From contig JADJBM010000009.1 in assembly GCA_016703785.1 (NCBI GenBank), positions 62,001-126,000 of the forward strand: DNA of 64,000 nt, written 5' to 3'. Below are positions 43,554-52,023 of the stretch, one piece after another. The notes beneath the pieces are model-generated. The model ran no database searches. It had not been told where the DNA came from and saw only the letters and a program-made list of their open reading frames with translations. Position 1 is the first letter of the stretch. Every line of letters starts with the position of its first letter. Source of the DNA: Betaproteobacteria bacterium. GTDB lineage: Bacteria; Pseudomonadota; Gammaproteobacteria; Burkholderiales; Rhodocyclaceae. The position numbers and the translations under genes were made by a program.

Positions 43554-44511
43554 TCCTGAAACCCAATCCGCGCAACAATTTCTGCCAGGATCGTCGTTCG
43601 CGCAGGGGATCGACTAGGGGGCGGCGGCGTTTGACGGCGGCGGCCAGCCGATCGAGGTAACGATGGTCATCCGAAGCCCGTCGCAGCAAGCGGGCAAGGT
43701 CCGCTTCTTCACCCGCCGAAAAATACCCGGGATAATCGGCGCCGAGGAGACCGCGATTGCCGGGGATGTCGGACGCGATCACTGGTATTCCGATGGCAAT
43801 CGCCTCTGACACCACGTGTGCACCGCCTTCCATCTTCGAACTGATGACCATGGCGTGGCTGTGCGACAGCAATCGCATGGCCTCCCAATGGGGCCGTTCT
43901 CCAACCCAGCGGTATCTTGGTTCTTTGCGCATATGCCGATCCGCTTCACGCTTCATCTTCGCCGAAAGCGACATCCCGGCGTGAACGACCTCCATGGGTA
44001 CATCCGGTAGTAGTCGAAGTGCCAGGGCTGTTCGAAAGGGATCCTTCTCCTCGCGCAGATGTCCTAGAACACAGACGCGAAACGTGTGCCGTGACGGTCT
44101 GCGAGTAAGCGAGGTGACGACGGACTGATGGATCACATGCGTTTTCCTACGCTGGCTCGGCGTCAGTTCCTCGATAGCATCCTCCTGGAGCACGACCATA
44201 CGAGTTGCCATTTCAAGCGACGCCGCAGCATCTTCATCCTTGCGGATGTCGCGGTAGACGTCGGTTCCGGTCAGCGCCAACACAGTCGGCCGATCAGGAT
44301 GGTCTTTCCTGTATGCACGCAAGGAAAAATGACTTTTCCGCGCGTGGAGGGCGACGAGAAGATCGCAGTCTTCACCTTGCCATTGCGTCCGAATCAATAC
44401 GCGACACCCCAGTTCGCGAAGGATGTGTGCCCAGCGCGAAGCCGTGTTGCGATTGCCGGCGCGCGAGCCTGGAGGCGCTGGCGTGACAATGACGACTTTG
44501 GGCGCGGACAT
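43546..44511 (-). CDS. senB: SenB-like selenosugar synthase / TIGR04348 glycosyltransferase
   Basis: 321 residues from MSAPKVVIVTPAPPGS. The opening VVIVTPAPPGSRAGNRNTAS and WAHILRELGCRVLI is the hallmark of the TIGR04348 group, which includes SenB of selenoneine synthesis. The GT-B C-domain has RVCVLGHLREEKDPFRTALA, YRWVGERPHWEAMRLLSHSH and EGGAHVVSEAIAIGIPVIAS. SenB makes a selenosugar from selenophosphate and a UDP-sugar. No senA or senC lies beside it, so the role here is uncertain. It is divergent from the SpoU gene, 28 bp apart. Confidence 0.7.
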   Translation of the reverse strand: MSAPKVVIVTPAPPGSRAGNRNTASRWAHILRELGCRVLIRTQWQGEDCDLLVALHARKSHFSLRAYRKDHPDRPTVLALTGTDVYRDIRKDEDAAASLEMATRMVVLQEDAIEELTPSQRRKTHVIHQSVVTSLTRRPSRHTFRVCVLGHLREEKDPFRTALALRLLPDVPMEVVHAGMSLSAKMKREADRHMRKEPRYRWVGERPHWEAMRLLSHSHAMVISSKMEGGAHVVSEAIAIGIPVIASDIPGNRGLLGADYPGYFSAGEEADLARLLRRASDDHRYLDRLAAAVKRRRPLVDPLRERRSWQKLLRGLGFRTI

Positions 44512-44539
44512 GGAAATGTCACTATACTTTTGAACAACC

Positions 44540-45355
44540 ATGAAGAAAATCTCTTCCCGCGACAATGCCACCTTCAAGCAGCTCAGACTGGTTGCGGAAT
44601 CCTCCCGGGAACGCCGCAAACAGGGCAGGACCGTGCTGGACGGCATTCACCTCGTTTCCGCCTGGTTCGAGCGCTTTGGTCCTCCCGAAGCGCTTGCCGT
44701 CAGCGAGAGCGGCGTGCGGCAAGCCGAAATCCGCGACTTCCTGGCACGGCATCCACAAGTTGATCCGCTTGTATTCGAGGATGCCTTGTTCGACAAAGTC
44801 AGCCCTGTCGCCACGCCGACCGGAATTATCGCGCTGGTATCCATTCCGCGTGAGCAGCAGCCAATATTAATCCAGGCGTCCTGTGTCCTGCTCGAGGCCA
44901 TACAGGATGCTGGAAATCTGGGTTCGATTCTTCGATCTTCCGCTGCCGCCGGCATCATAGATATTTTTCTTGGTCCGGGCTGCGCTCAGGCCTGGTCACC
45001 GCGCGTTCTTCGTGCCGCCATGGGCGCGCATTTTTCAATGCGGATTCACGAACATGCCCCGCTGGGCCAGATTATCGGGGAATTTGACGGAATCAGCATT
45101 TCGACGCGTCTCGATGCGGAGAGGTCGATCTTCGAACTCGACCTTACCGGACCGGTGGCATGGCTGTTCGGAAACGAGGGGGGCGGTTTGACGGGGGAGA
45201 TATCCGGATTGGCCTTGCATGTCGCACGTATCCCCATGCCGGGGAAGGCGGAATCGCTGAACGTTGCTGCTGCGACCTCAATCTGTCTGTTCGAGGAAGT
45301 AAGGCAGAAGTTGGCATCCAGGAAGCATGACCATCCGGCTTCGCTTCCTGCATGA
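44540..45355 (+). CDS. TrmH/SpoU-family RNA 2'-O-methyltransferase
   Basis: 271 residues. N-terminal substrate domain (ISSRDNATFKQLRLVAESSR, RTVLDGIHLVSAW, FDKVSPVATPTGI) and a SPOUT knot domain with motif 1 EAIQDAGNLGSILRSSAAAG, motif 2 VAWLFGNEGGGL and motif 3 IPMPGKAESLNVAAATSICL. It methylates ribose in rRNA or tRNA with SAM; the exact position is unknown. Motif copy 13 falls on FDKVSPVATPT, a conserved peptide. Confidence 0.9.
   Translation: MKKISSRDNATFKQLRLVAESSRERRKQGRTVLDGIHLVSAWFERFGPPEALAVSESGVRQAEIRDFLARHPQVDPLVFEDALFDKVSPVATPTGIIALVSIPREQQPILIQASCVLLEAIQDAGNLGSILRSSAAAGIIDIFLGPGCAQAWSPRVLRAAMGAHFSMRIHEHAPLGQIIGEFDGISISTRLDAERSIFELDLTGPVAWLFGNEGGGLTGEISGLALHVARIPMPGKAESLNVAAATSICLFEEVRQKLASRKHDHPASLPA
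44795..44818 (+). repeat. 24-bp bipartite dispersed motif, copy 13 (divergent middle)
   Basis: AAAGTCAG, middle CCCTGTCGCCA, then CGCCG (one change), inside the SpoU gene. The encoded peptide is conserved in the family, so this copy could be partly chance. Confidence 0.45.
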
Positions 45356-45406
45356 TCTCGCCAGTGCTACGGTCGTCCCGGTGCTCCGGGTCGCGTCAAG
45401 ACCTGA

Positions 45407-45853
45407 TCAGGCTTTCACCCGCATCAGGCGTTGCTTCTCTCGCTCCCAGTCGCGCTTTTTCTCGGTTTCCCGCTTGTCATGCTGCTTCTTGCCGTGGGCG
45501 AGCCCGATGGAAATCTTCACACGCCCCTTGGCGTAATGCAGGTCAAGCGGTACCAGCGCATAGCCTGCACGCTCGACTTTGCCGATCAGCTTGCTGATCT
45601 CCTCGGCATGCAACAGCAGCTTGCGCGTGCGCACCGGATCGGGATGAACGTGGGAGGACGCCGTCGGCAAAGGGCTGATATGGCATCCAATGAGGAACAC
45701 CTCCTCACTTCGCAATATCACATAGGCCTCCTTCAACTGCACGCGACCGGCGCGAATTGCCTTGACTTCCCAGCCCTCGAGTACAAGGCCTGCCTCGAAG
45801 CGCTCCTCGATGAAGTAGTCGTGGAAGGCCTTCCTGTTGTCGACGATGCTCAT
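45407..45853 (-). CDS. smpB: SsrA-binding protein SmpB
   Basis: 148 residues. MSIVDNRKAFHDYFIEERFE, AGLVLEGWEVKAIRAGRVQL, AYVILRSEEVFLIGCHISPL, RKLLLHAEEISKLIGKVE and the basic tail HGKKQHDKRETEKKRDWERE are standard. SmpB delivers tmRNA to stalled ribosomes. It is divergent from ratA, 48 bp away, a common betaproteobacterial pairing. Confidence 0.97.
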   Translation of the reverse strand: MSIVDNRKAFHDYFIEERFEAGLVLEGWEVKAIRAGRVQLKEAYVILRSEEVFLIGCHISPLPTASSHVHPDPVRTRKLLLHAEEISKLIGKVERAGYALVPLDLHYAKGRVKISIGLAHGKKQHDKRETEKKRDWEREKQRLMRVKA

Positions 45854-45901
45854 GATGTCTTTTACGCTAGAATTCGCAGGATTCTATAGCATGTGGCGGT
45901 C

Positions 45902-46342
45902 ATGGCCGAAGTCAGGAAGTCCGTCCTGGTCGAATTCAGCGTCGGACAGATGTTTCATCTCGTCGATGCAGTCGAGGATTACCCCCGATTCCTGCCATGG
46001 TGCGGCGGCACCGAATTGATCTACCGTGACGAGAGCAAGACCGTCGCAAAACTGCACATCAACTACCATGGCATCAAGGCGGATTTTTCCACCGAGAACG
46101 ACAAGGAGTCACCGCATTTCATGAAAATCAACCTTAGGCATGGCCCTTTCGAGCATCTCGACGGCTGCTGGCATTTCAAGCCGCTCGGCGAGACGGCCTG
46201 CAAAGTCGAGTTCCAGCTCCATTACGAGTTTTCCAGCAAGCTGCTGGAAAAGGCACTCGGTCCGGTTTTCCACCATATTGCCAACACTTTTGTCGACTCG
46301 TTCGTTCGGCGGGCAGGCCAGATCTACGCGCAAAATGGCTGA
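45902..46342 (+). CDS. ratA: type II toxin-antitoxin system RatA family protein (START domain)
   Basis: 146 residues. VRKSVLVEFSVGQMFHLVDA, VEDYPRFLPWCGGTELI, FSTENDKESPHFMKI, LDGCWHFKPLG and the C-terminal PVFHHIANTFVDSFVRRAGQ identify the coenzyme Q-binding/START family. E. coli RatA was described as a 50S-binding toxin, and the family is close to Coq10, a ubiquinone-binding protein; either role is possible. ATG at 45902 chosen over an in-frame GTG three codons earlier. Overlaps ratB by eight bases. Confidence 0.92.
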   Translation: MAEVRKSVLVEFSVGQMFHLVDAVEDYPRFLPWCGGTELIYRDESKTVAKLHINYHGIKADFSTENDKESPHFMKINLRHGPFEHLDGCWHFKPLGETACKVEFQLHYEFSSKLLEKALGPVFHHIANTFVDSFVRRAGQIYAQNG

Positions 46343-46652
46343 ATCAATGTCGGTCGAAATCACCTACGCGCTTCCGCAGAAGCAAGAACTGGTGCACCTG
46401 ATGCTGCCTGCAGGCAGCACCGTGCAACAGGCTATCGAGGCCTCGGGACTGGCACAGAAGCATCCCGAGATCGATTTGGCGAAGAACAAGGTCGGTGTTT
46501 ACGGCAAACTTGCCAAGCTCGACACCCCGCTGCGCGATCGCGACCGCGTCGAAATCTATCGGCCGTTGATCGCCGATCCCAAGGAGGTTCGCAGGAAAAG
46601 AGCGGAAGAAGGTAAGGTGATGAAAAAGGGGGGAGGGGAGCAGGAAGGATAA
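46335..46652 (+). CDS. ratB: RnfH/RatB family ubiquitin-like protein
   Basis: 105 residues. MSVEITYALPQKQELVHLML, AGSTVQQAIEASGL, KNKVGVYGKLAKLDTPLRDR, DRVEIYRPLIADPKEVRRKR is the UPF0125 (RnfH) fold, beta-grasp in type. The C-terminus is Gly/Lys-rich. It overlaps ratA. RnfH occurs in some rnf operons but here lies with ratA, far from rnf, as in E. coli. Start could also be 46347. Confidence 0.9.
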   Translation: MAESMSVEITYALPQKQELVHLMLPAGSTVQQAIEASGLAQKHPEIDLAKNKVGVYGKLAKLDTPLRDRDRVEIYRPLIADPKEVRRKRAEEGKVMKKGGGEQEG

Positions 46653-46655
46653 TCG

Positions 46656-47102
46656 CTACTTGCACCAGGATTGCACAGAGTTTCGGGTCTTCTCGATCTC
46701 TTGCGCGCGCATTTGGTCATCCAGCGGAATCACTTCGCCCGCCTCATTGAGGCGGCTCATCCGCTGACCGGCTTCCAGTGCTGAGAGCTGCCTTTTCGCA
46801 TCCGCGCAATTGCGCTTGCTGTCCTCAGTATCCTTTTTTTCCTGTTCGGTCTTGGTTTGCGCTTTTTCCGCCTCTGTCTGGCGCTTGCGGAATTCCATGT
46901 CCTGCTCGGCCAGGCTACGGCCGGCCGCGCCGGATGCCGACGTCGCGCCTGGCTGGGTCCCGGCGCGTATTTTCTTGGCATCGACGCCAGGCGGTGGCGT
47001 ATCCGAGAAATGGACCTTGCCATCAGCGTCGCGCCATGTGAAGACCTCGGCAGATGCCGTTGTCCACACACAGGCCAGAATCAGCAGAATTATTGCCCGC
47101 AT
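46656..47102 (-). CDS. DUF4124 domain protein, exported
   Basis: 148 residues. Signal peptide (RAIILLILACVWTTASA), then the DUF4124 core EVFTWRDADGKVHFSDTPPP, a Ser/Ala/Gly linker, and a charged coiled-coil (AEQDMEFRKRQTEAEKAQTK onward to about 135), ending SVQSWCK. Function unknown; periplasmic. It is divergent from guaB, the two starts being 69 bp apart. Confidence 0.85.
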   Translation of the reverse strand: MRAIILLILACVWTTASAEVFTWRDADGKVHFSDTPPPGVDAKKIRAGTQPGATSASGAAGRSLAEQDMEFRKRQTEAEKAQTKTEQEKKDTEDSKRNCADAKRQLSALEAGQRMSRLNEAGEVIPLDDQMRAQEIEKTRNSVQSWCK

Positions 47103-47115
47103 AGCCTTCCTCCGT

Positions 47116-47144
47116 TTGCCGTCGTATCGGCACCTGCGTATAAT
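47116..47144 (+). promoter_or_regulatory. sigma-70 promoter of guaBA
   Basis: TTGCCG (47116-47121) and TATAAT (47139-47144) with a 17-bp spacer, giving a short leader before guaB at 47172. Confidence 0.7.
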
Positions 47145-47171
47145 ACGGATTTGGAACAGAGGTTGAAAGCC

Positions 47172-48632
47172 ATGCGAGTGATAACCAAGGCACTCACATT
47201 CGACGACGTCCTGCTCGTCCCCGCCCACTCCGCCATTCTCCCCCGCGACGTCAGCCTGGCCACACAGGTCTCGCGCACCATTCGCCTGAACATCCCGCTG
47301 CTCTCGGCCGCCATGGATACCGTGACGGAGGCCCGCTTGGCGATTGCCCTGGCGCAGGAAGGCGGCATCGGCATAGTGCACAAGAACCTGCCTCCGCGCA
47401 CCCAGGCGGCCGAGGTGGCCAAGGTCAAGCGTTTTGAGTCGGGCGTCCTCAAGGATCCCATCACCATACAGCCCGACATGCCCGTGCGCGAGGTGTTGAA
47501 TCTGACCCGCCAGCATAAGTTTTCCGGCCTGCCCGTCATTGAAGGCAAGAAGGTCGTCGGCATCGTGACCAATCGGGATTTGCGTTTCGAGACTCAGCTT
47601 GATCAGCCGGTTCGCAACATCATGACGCCACGCGAGCGTCTCATCACGGTCAAGGAAGGAGCCACGCCGGATGAGGCCAAGGCGCTGATGCACAAACACC
47701 GGCTCGAGCGCGTGCTGGTGATCAACGACGATTTCGAACTGTGCGGCCTTATCACTGTCAAGGACATCCTCAAGTCCACAGAACATCCGCTGGCCTGCAA
47801 GGACAATTTTGGCCGTTTGCGCGTCGGCGCAGCCATTGGTGTCGGCCCCGGCACTGAGGAGCGCGCCGAGTTGCTGGTCGAGGCCGGCGTTGACCTGATT
47901 GTCGTCGATACCGCGCACGGCCACTCCCAGGGCGTACTCGACCGCATCAAATGGGTCAAGAAGCATTTCCCGCAGGTCGAGGTTGTCGGCGGCAATATCG
48001 CCACCGCCGATGCGGCGCGCGCCCTGGTCGACCACGGCGCCGATGGCGTCAAGGTCGGCATCGGGCCGGGCTCGATCTGCACCACCCGCATTGTCGCCGG
48101 CGTCGGCGTACCGCAGATAACGGCCATCGACAACGTCGCCAGCGCGCTACGCGATACCGGCGTTCCCTTGATCGCCGACGGCGGCATCCGCTATTCAGGC
48201 GACATCTCCAAGGCCATTGCCGCCGGTGCCCATGCTGTGATGCTGGGAGGTTTGTTCGCCGGCACCGAGGAGGCACCCGGCGAGATCGAACTGTTCCAAG
48301 GGCGTTCATACAAGTCCTACCGGGGCATGGGCTCCCTCGGCGCCATGCAGCAGGGCGCGGCGGACCGCTATTTCCAGGAAGCCGACGCCAACGTAGAGAA
48401 GCTGGTCCCCGAGGGTATCGAAGGCCGCGTCCCCTACAAGGGTCCGGTGGGCGCCGTAATCCACCAGCTCATGGGCGGCCTGCGTGCCAGCATGGGCTAC
48501 GTCGGTTCGAACGGTATCGACGAGATGCGCAATCGCGCCGAATTCGTCGAGATCACTTCGGCCGGCGTACGCGAGTCCCACGTTCATGACGTGCAGATCG
48601 TCAAGGAAGCGCCCAACTACCGCGTCGAATAA
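47172..48632 (+). CDS. guaB: inosine-5'-monophosphate dehydrogenase
   Basis: 486 residues. ALTFDDVLLVPAHSAILPRD, two CBS domains (about 95-205), the catalytic loop VGIGPGSICTTRIVAGVGVP (Cys at about 302), GGIRYSGDISKAIAAGAHAV and YRGMGSLGAMQQG. It converts IMP to XMP, the rate-setting step to GMP. ATG at 47172; guaA follows after 20 bp. Confidence 0.98.
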   Translation: MRVITKALTFDDVLLVPAHSAILPRDVSLATQVSRTIRLNIPLLSAAMDTVTEARLAIALAQEGGIGIVHKNLPPRTQAAEVAKVKRFESGVLKDPITIQPDMPVREVLNLTRQHKFSGLPVIEGKKVVGIVTNRDLRFETQLDQPVRNIMTPRERLITVKEGATPDEAKALMHKHRLERVLVINDDFELCGLITVKDILKSTEHPLACKDNFGRLRVGAAIGVGPGTEERAELLVEAGVDLIVVDTAHGHSQGVLDRIKWVKKHFPQVEVVGGNIATADAARALVDHGADGVKVGIGPGSICTTRIVAGVGVPQITAIDNVASALRDTGVPLIADGGIRYSGDISKAIAAGAHAVMLGGLFAGTEEAPGEIELFQGRSYKSYRGMGSLGAMQQGAADRYFQEADANVEKLVPEGIEGRVPYKGPVGAVIHQLMGGLRASMGYVGSNGIDEMRNRAEFVEITSAGVRESHVHDVQIVKEAPNYRVE

Positions 48633-48652
48633 GCCCATTGGGCGTTTCAGTC

Positions 48653-50215
48653 ATGCACAACAAGATACTCATCCTCGATTTCGGCGCCCAGTATTCGCAG
48701 CTGATTGCCCGCCGCGTGCGCGAGCAGCAGGTCTATTGCGAACTGCATCCCTATGACGTCTCCGAAGCCTTCATCCGCGAGTATGCGCCCATCGGCATCA
48801 TTCTCTCCGGAGGACCTAACTCGGTCTATGAGGAACAGGCCTATCGCGCATCGCAGGCGGTTTTCGAGCTCGGCGTTCCCGTGCTCGGCATCTGCTACGG
48901 CATGCAGACCATGGCGGCGCAACTGGGCGGCAAGGTCGAGGGCGCTAAGAAGCGCGAGTTCGGCTATGCGGAAATCCGTGCTCACGGCCACTCCAGGCTA
49001 CTGGAGGGAATTCAGGACAGCGTCAATGCAGAGGGCCACGGCTTGCTCGACGTGTGGATGAGCCACGGCGACAAGGTGACCGAACTGCCCGCCGGGTTCA
49101 AGATCATCGCCAGCAACGAATCCACGCCCATTGCCGGCATGGCCGACGAGGCCCGCCGCTTCTATGGAGTCCAGTTCCACCCGGAAGTGACCCACACCAT
49201 CCAGGGCAAGGCCATCATCGCCCGTTTCGTGCTGGACATCTGCGGCTGCAAGGGCGATTGGAACATGCCGGACTACGTCGACGAAGCCGTCGAGCGCATC
49301 CGTGACCAGGTGGGCAGCGAGGAAGTCATCCTGGGCCTATCGGGTGGGGTCGACTCCTCGGTCGCGGCGGCCCTGATCCACCGCGCCATTGGCGATCAAC
49401 TCACTTGCGTTTTCGTCGATAACGGACTCCTGCGCCTCAACGAAGCCGAACAGGTCATGAAAACCTTCGCCCGCAGCCTGGGCGTCAAGGTGATCCATGT
49501 CGATGCCAGCGAACAATTCCTCGGCAAACTGGCCGGCGTGAGCGAACCGGAACGGAAGCGCCGTATCATCGGGGCTGACTTTGTGGACGTTTTCCAGTCC
49601 GAAGCCGCGAAACTGCCCAAAGCCAAGTGGCTTGCGCAGGGGACGATTTACCCCGACGTGATCGAATCGGCCGGCGCCAAGACGAAGAAGGCCCACACCA
49701 TCAAGTCCCACCACAACGTCGGCGGCCTGCCGGAGACGCTGCACCTCAAACTGCTGGAACCGCTGCGCGAGTTGTTCAAGGACGAGGTGCGCGAACTCGG
49801 CGTGGCGCTCGGCCTGCCGCACGACATGGTGTACCGCCATCCATTCCCCGGGCCGGGGCTCGGCGTGCGCATCCTGGGCGAAGTGAAGAAGGAGTACGCC
49901 GATCTGCTGCGCAGGGCCGACGCCATTTTCATCGACGAGTTGCGCGCAGCAGACTGGTATGAGAAGACCTCTCAGGCCTTCGCCGTGTTTCTCCCGGTGC
50001 GTTCGGTCGGCGTCATGGGCGATGGCCGCACCTATGAAAACGTAGTGGCCTTGCGTGCCGTGCAGACCCAGGACTTCATGACTGCCCAATGGGCCGAACT
50101 GCCCTACAGTCTCCTCGGCAAGGTTTCCAACCGCATCATTAACGAAGTGCGCGGGATCAACCGTGTGGTGTACGACATCTCCGGCAAGCCGCCGGCGACC
50201 ATCGAGTGGGAGTAA
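48653..50215 (+). CDS. guaA: GMP synthase (glutamine-hydrolysing)
   Basis: 520 residues. Class I glutaminase with LGICYGMQTMAAQLGG (catalytic Cys) and FHPEVTHT; ATP pyrophosphatase P-loop LGLSGGVDSSVAAALIH; C-terminal dimer domain ending INRVVYDISGKPPATIEWE. It makes GMP from XMP, ATP and glutamine. Motif copy 14 lies at RRIIGADFVDVF, where the family often has IIGxxFIxVF; the two bases-variable residues here are Ala-Asp. Confidence 0.98.
   Translation: MHNKILILDFGAQYSQLIARRVREQQVYCELHPYDVSEAFIREYAPIGIILSGGPNSVYEEQAYRASQAVFELGVPVLGICYGMQTMAAQLGGKVEGAKKREFGYAEIRAHGHSRLLEGIQDSVNAEGHGLLDVWMSHGDKVTELPAGFKIIASNESTPIAGMADEARRFYGVQFHPEVTHTIQGKAIIARFVLDICGCKGDWNMPDYVDEAVERIRDQVGSEEVILGLSGGVDSSVAAALIHRAIGDQLTCVFVDNGLLRLNEAEQVMKTFARSLGVKVIHVDASEQFLGKLAGVSEPERKRRIIGADFVDVFQSEAAKLPKAKWLAQGTIYPDVIESAGAKTKKAHTIKSHHNVGGLPETLHLKLLEPLRELFKDEVRELGVALGLPHDMVYRHPFPGPGLGVRILGEVKKEYADLLRRADAIFIDELRAADWYEKTSQAFAVFLPVRSVGVMGDGRTYENVVALRAVQTQDFMTAQWAELPYSLLGKVSNRIINEVRGINRVVYDISGKPPATIEWE
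49559..49582 (-). repeat. 24-bp bipartite dispersed motif, copy 14
   Basis: Minus strand: AAAGTCAG, middle CCCCGATGATA, then CGGCG, inside guaA. Nearly all conserved positions match despite the strongly conserved protein segment. Confidence 0.75.
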
Positions 50216-50222
50216 AGCCGCC

Positions 50223-50990
50223 TTAGCTGAAACAGTTGGTCAGTCGCCCCACGCCGTCGATCACGATTTCCACCTTGTCTCCCTCCCGGATCGGGCCCGC
50301 CCCAAGCGAAGTCCCGCAGGCGATGATGTCCCCCGGCATGAGCGTCATGTCCTGCGACAGGCGGCTGACGATTTCGCGCGGCCGGAAGAACATGTCGGCC
50401 ACCGGATAATTCTGCTTTTCCTCGCCGTTCACCAGCGTCCTGACGGTCAGCGCATCCGGCTCGATCCCGGTTGCGATCCTTGGGCCGAAGGGGCCGAAGG
50501 AATCGAAGCTCTTGGCACGGCACCATTGCGGGAAACTGGGATCGCTGCGCAGGATCTCACGGGCCGTGACGTCGTTCACGCAGGTGTAGCCGAATATGTA
50601 GTCGTCCGCTTCGGATTCGTCGATGTTCCGACAAGGCTTGCCGATGACCACCCCCAATTCACCCTCGAATACCACCAGTCCGGCATAACCCGCTGGACGC
50701 CGGATCGGCTCGCCATGCGCCATGAAGCAGTTGTTCGTCTTGACGAACCAGAGCGGATGGTTGGGCCGTTGCAGTTTCTCGACATCGGCACGTGCAGCGA
50801 AATTGTTCCAGAGGCCGAGCATTTTCGTCGGCTGGCAGGGCATCAATACCCTTACCGCATCCAGCGTTAGACGTTCACCGGTCGGTTTTGCGCCGTCGAA
50901 CAGATCACCCGTACAAACCTGGATGGTATCCTTGTCAACCATGCCGAAGCCGGTCGATCCTTGGTGCGTGAAGCGTAGCCAGTGTGCCAT
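50223..50990 (-). CDS. fumarylacetoacetate hydrolase family protein
   Basis: 255 residues. GLVVFEGELGVVIGKPCRNI (metal Glu pair), DYIFGYTCVNDVTAREILRS (metal Asp), RAKSFDSFGPFGPRIATG, MTLMPGDIIACGTSLGAGP and the C-terminal GDKVEIVIDGVGRLTN define the FAH fold. The family includes isomerases, hydratases and decarboxylases of aromatic meta-cleavage routes and 2-keto acid hydrolases; the substrate is not evident. It is convergent with guaA (8 bp). Confidence 0.9.
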   Translation of the reverse strand: MAHWLRFTHQGSTGFGMVDKDTIQVCTGDLFDGAKPTGERLTLDAVRVLMPCQPTKMLGLWNNFAARADVEKLQRPNHPLWFVKTNNCFMAHGEPIRRPAGYAGLVVFEGELGVVIGKPCRNIDESEADDYIFGYTCVNDVTAREILRSDPSFPQWCRAKSFDSFGPFGPRIATGIEPDALTVRTLVNGEEKQNYPVADMFFRPREIVSRLSQDMTLMPGDIIACGTSLGAGPIREGDKVEIVIDGVGRLTNCFS

Positions 50991-51083
50991 GGCCTATCCT
51001 TCCTTGTAGATGCCGAAATCGTTGTTTTACATGCCAACCGGATTGCATGCTACATCACCCTTTAAGGCATGGGGAAGCTGTCC

Positions 51084-51560
51084 ATGACACAGACGGCAAT
51101 CGATGAGACCTTCATGAACGAGGCGCTGTGCCTGGCGCGCGAGGGCGGGGCGATGGGGGAGGTGCCGGTGGGAGCGGTCATGGTAAAGAACGGCGAGATC
51201 ATCGGGCGCGGTTTCAATGCGCCGATATCGCGTCAGGATCCGACCGCTCATGCCGAAATCATGGCCCTGCGGGACGCGGCGCAGCGTCTGGGCAATTACC
51301 GCCTGCCCGGTTGCGAGTTGTACGTCACCCTGGAGCCTTGCGTGATGTGTGCCGGCGCCATCATGCATGCGCGGGTTACCCGAGTGGTCTTCGGCGCACG
51401 CGATCCGAAAACCGGGGCCTGCGGCAGCGTGACAAACCTATTCGACGAACCGCGCCTGAACTTCCACGCGACCGTGACCGACGGCGTGCTGGCGACGGAA
51501 TGCGGTGCACTCCTTACCCACTTTTTCGCCGCAAAGCGCGGCAGGACGGAAACGGCCTGA
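51084..51560 (+). CDS. tadA: tRNA(adenine34) deaminase TadA
   Basis: 158 residues. DETFMNEALCLAREGGAMGE, zinc/catalytic TAHAEIMALRDAAQRLGNYR and PCVMCAGAIMHARVTRVVFG. It makes inosine at the wobble base of tRNA-Arg(ACG). GGGGAAG lies 7 bases before the ATG at 51084; an ATG five codons earlier lacks proper spacing. Followed 1 bp later by the L,D-transpeptidase gene. Confidence 0.95.
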   Translation: MTQTAIDETFMNEALCLAREGGAMGEVPVGAVMVKNGEIIGRGFNAPISRQDPTAHAEIMALRDAAQRLGNYRLPGCELYVTLEPCVMCAGAIMHARVTRVVFGARDPKTGACGSVTNLFDEPRLNFHATVTDGVLATECGALLTHFFAAKRGRTETA

Positions 51561-51561
51561 C

Positions 51562-52023
51562 ATGAAGATCCGCATCACCCTCTCGCGCCAGACGCTGGAC
51601 CTTTTCGATGACACGGGAAAAGGCCTGCATTCCTATACGGTGTCCACTTCCAAGATGGGCCCGGGGGAACAGCGCGGCAGCAACTGCACGCCGCGCGGGC
51701 GCCATATCGTGCGGGCCAAAATAGGTGCAGATCAACCCGCAAATGCCGTGTTCGTCCGGCGGCGCCCGACCGGCGAGATCTACTCCCGGGAACTGGCCGA
51801 CAAGCATCCCGGGCGCGACTGGATACTGACGCGGATACTCTGGCTGTCCGGATCCGAGCCCGGCCGCAACCGCTTGGGCGACGTGGATACCATGCGCCGA
51901 TTTGTCTATCTGCACGGTACGCCGGACGGCACGGAACTGGGGCGTCCGGGGTCGATTGGCTGCATCCGCATGCGCAATCGAGCAGCACGGTTGCCGAGCG
52001 CGTGCCGTAGCCCTCGGCGCTGA
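51562..52023 (+). CDS. L,D-transpeptidase (YkuD family), C-terminus lost by fusion
   Basis: 153 residues. MKIRITLSRQTLDLFDDTGK, GEQRGSNCTPRGRHIVRAKI, and the active site FVYLHGTPDG then GSIGCIRMRN (His about 118, Cys about 134). No signal peptide is seen. The family cross-links peptidoglycan or acts on related peptides. The usual C-terminal 25 or so residues after RMRN are missing; instead the frame enters antisense NRDE sequence (RAARLPSACRSPRR). The catalytic residues remain. See the junction near 51980. Confidence 0.8.
   Translation: MKIRITLSRQTLDLFDDTGKGLHSYTVSTSKMGPGEQRGSNCTPRGRHIVRAKIGADQPANAVFVRRRPTGEIYSRELADKHPGRDWILTRILWLSGSEPGRNRLGDVDTMRRFVYLHGTPDGTELGRPGSIGCIRMRNRAARLPSACRSPRR

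Noticed and set aside
45902..46652. ratA-ratB as a toxin-antitoxin defence module
   Set aside because: The pair is conserved housekeeping context beside smpB across Betaproteobacteria, and the START/Coq10-like fold does not show it to be a TA system here.
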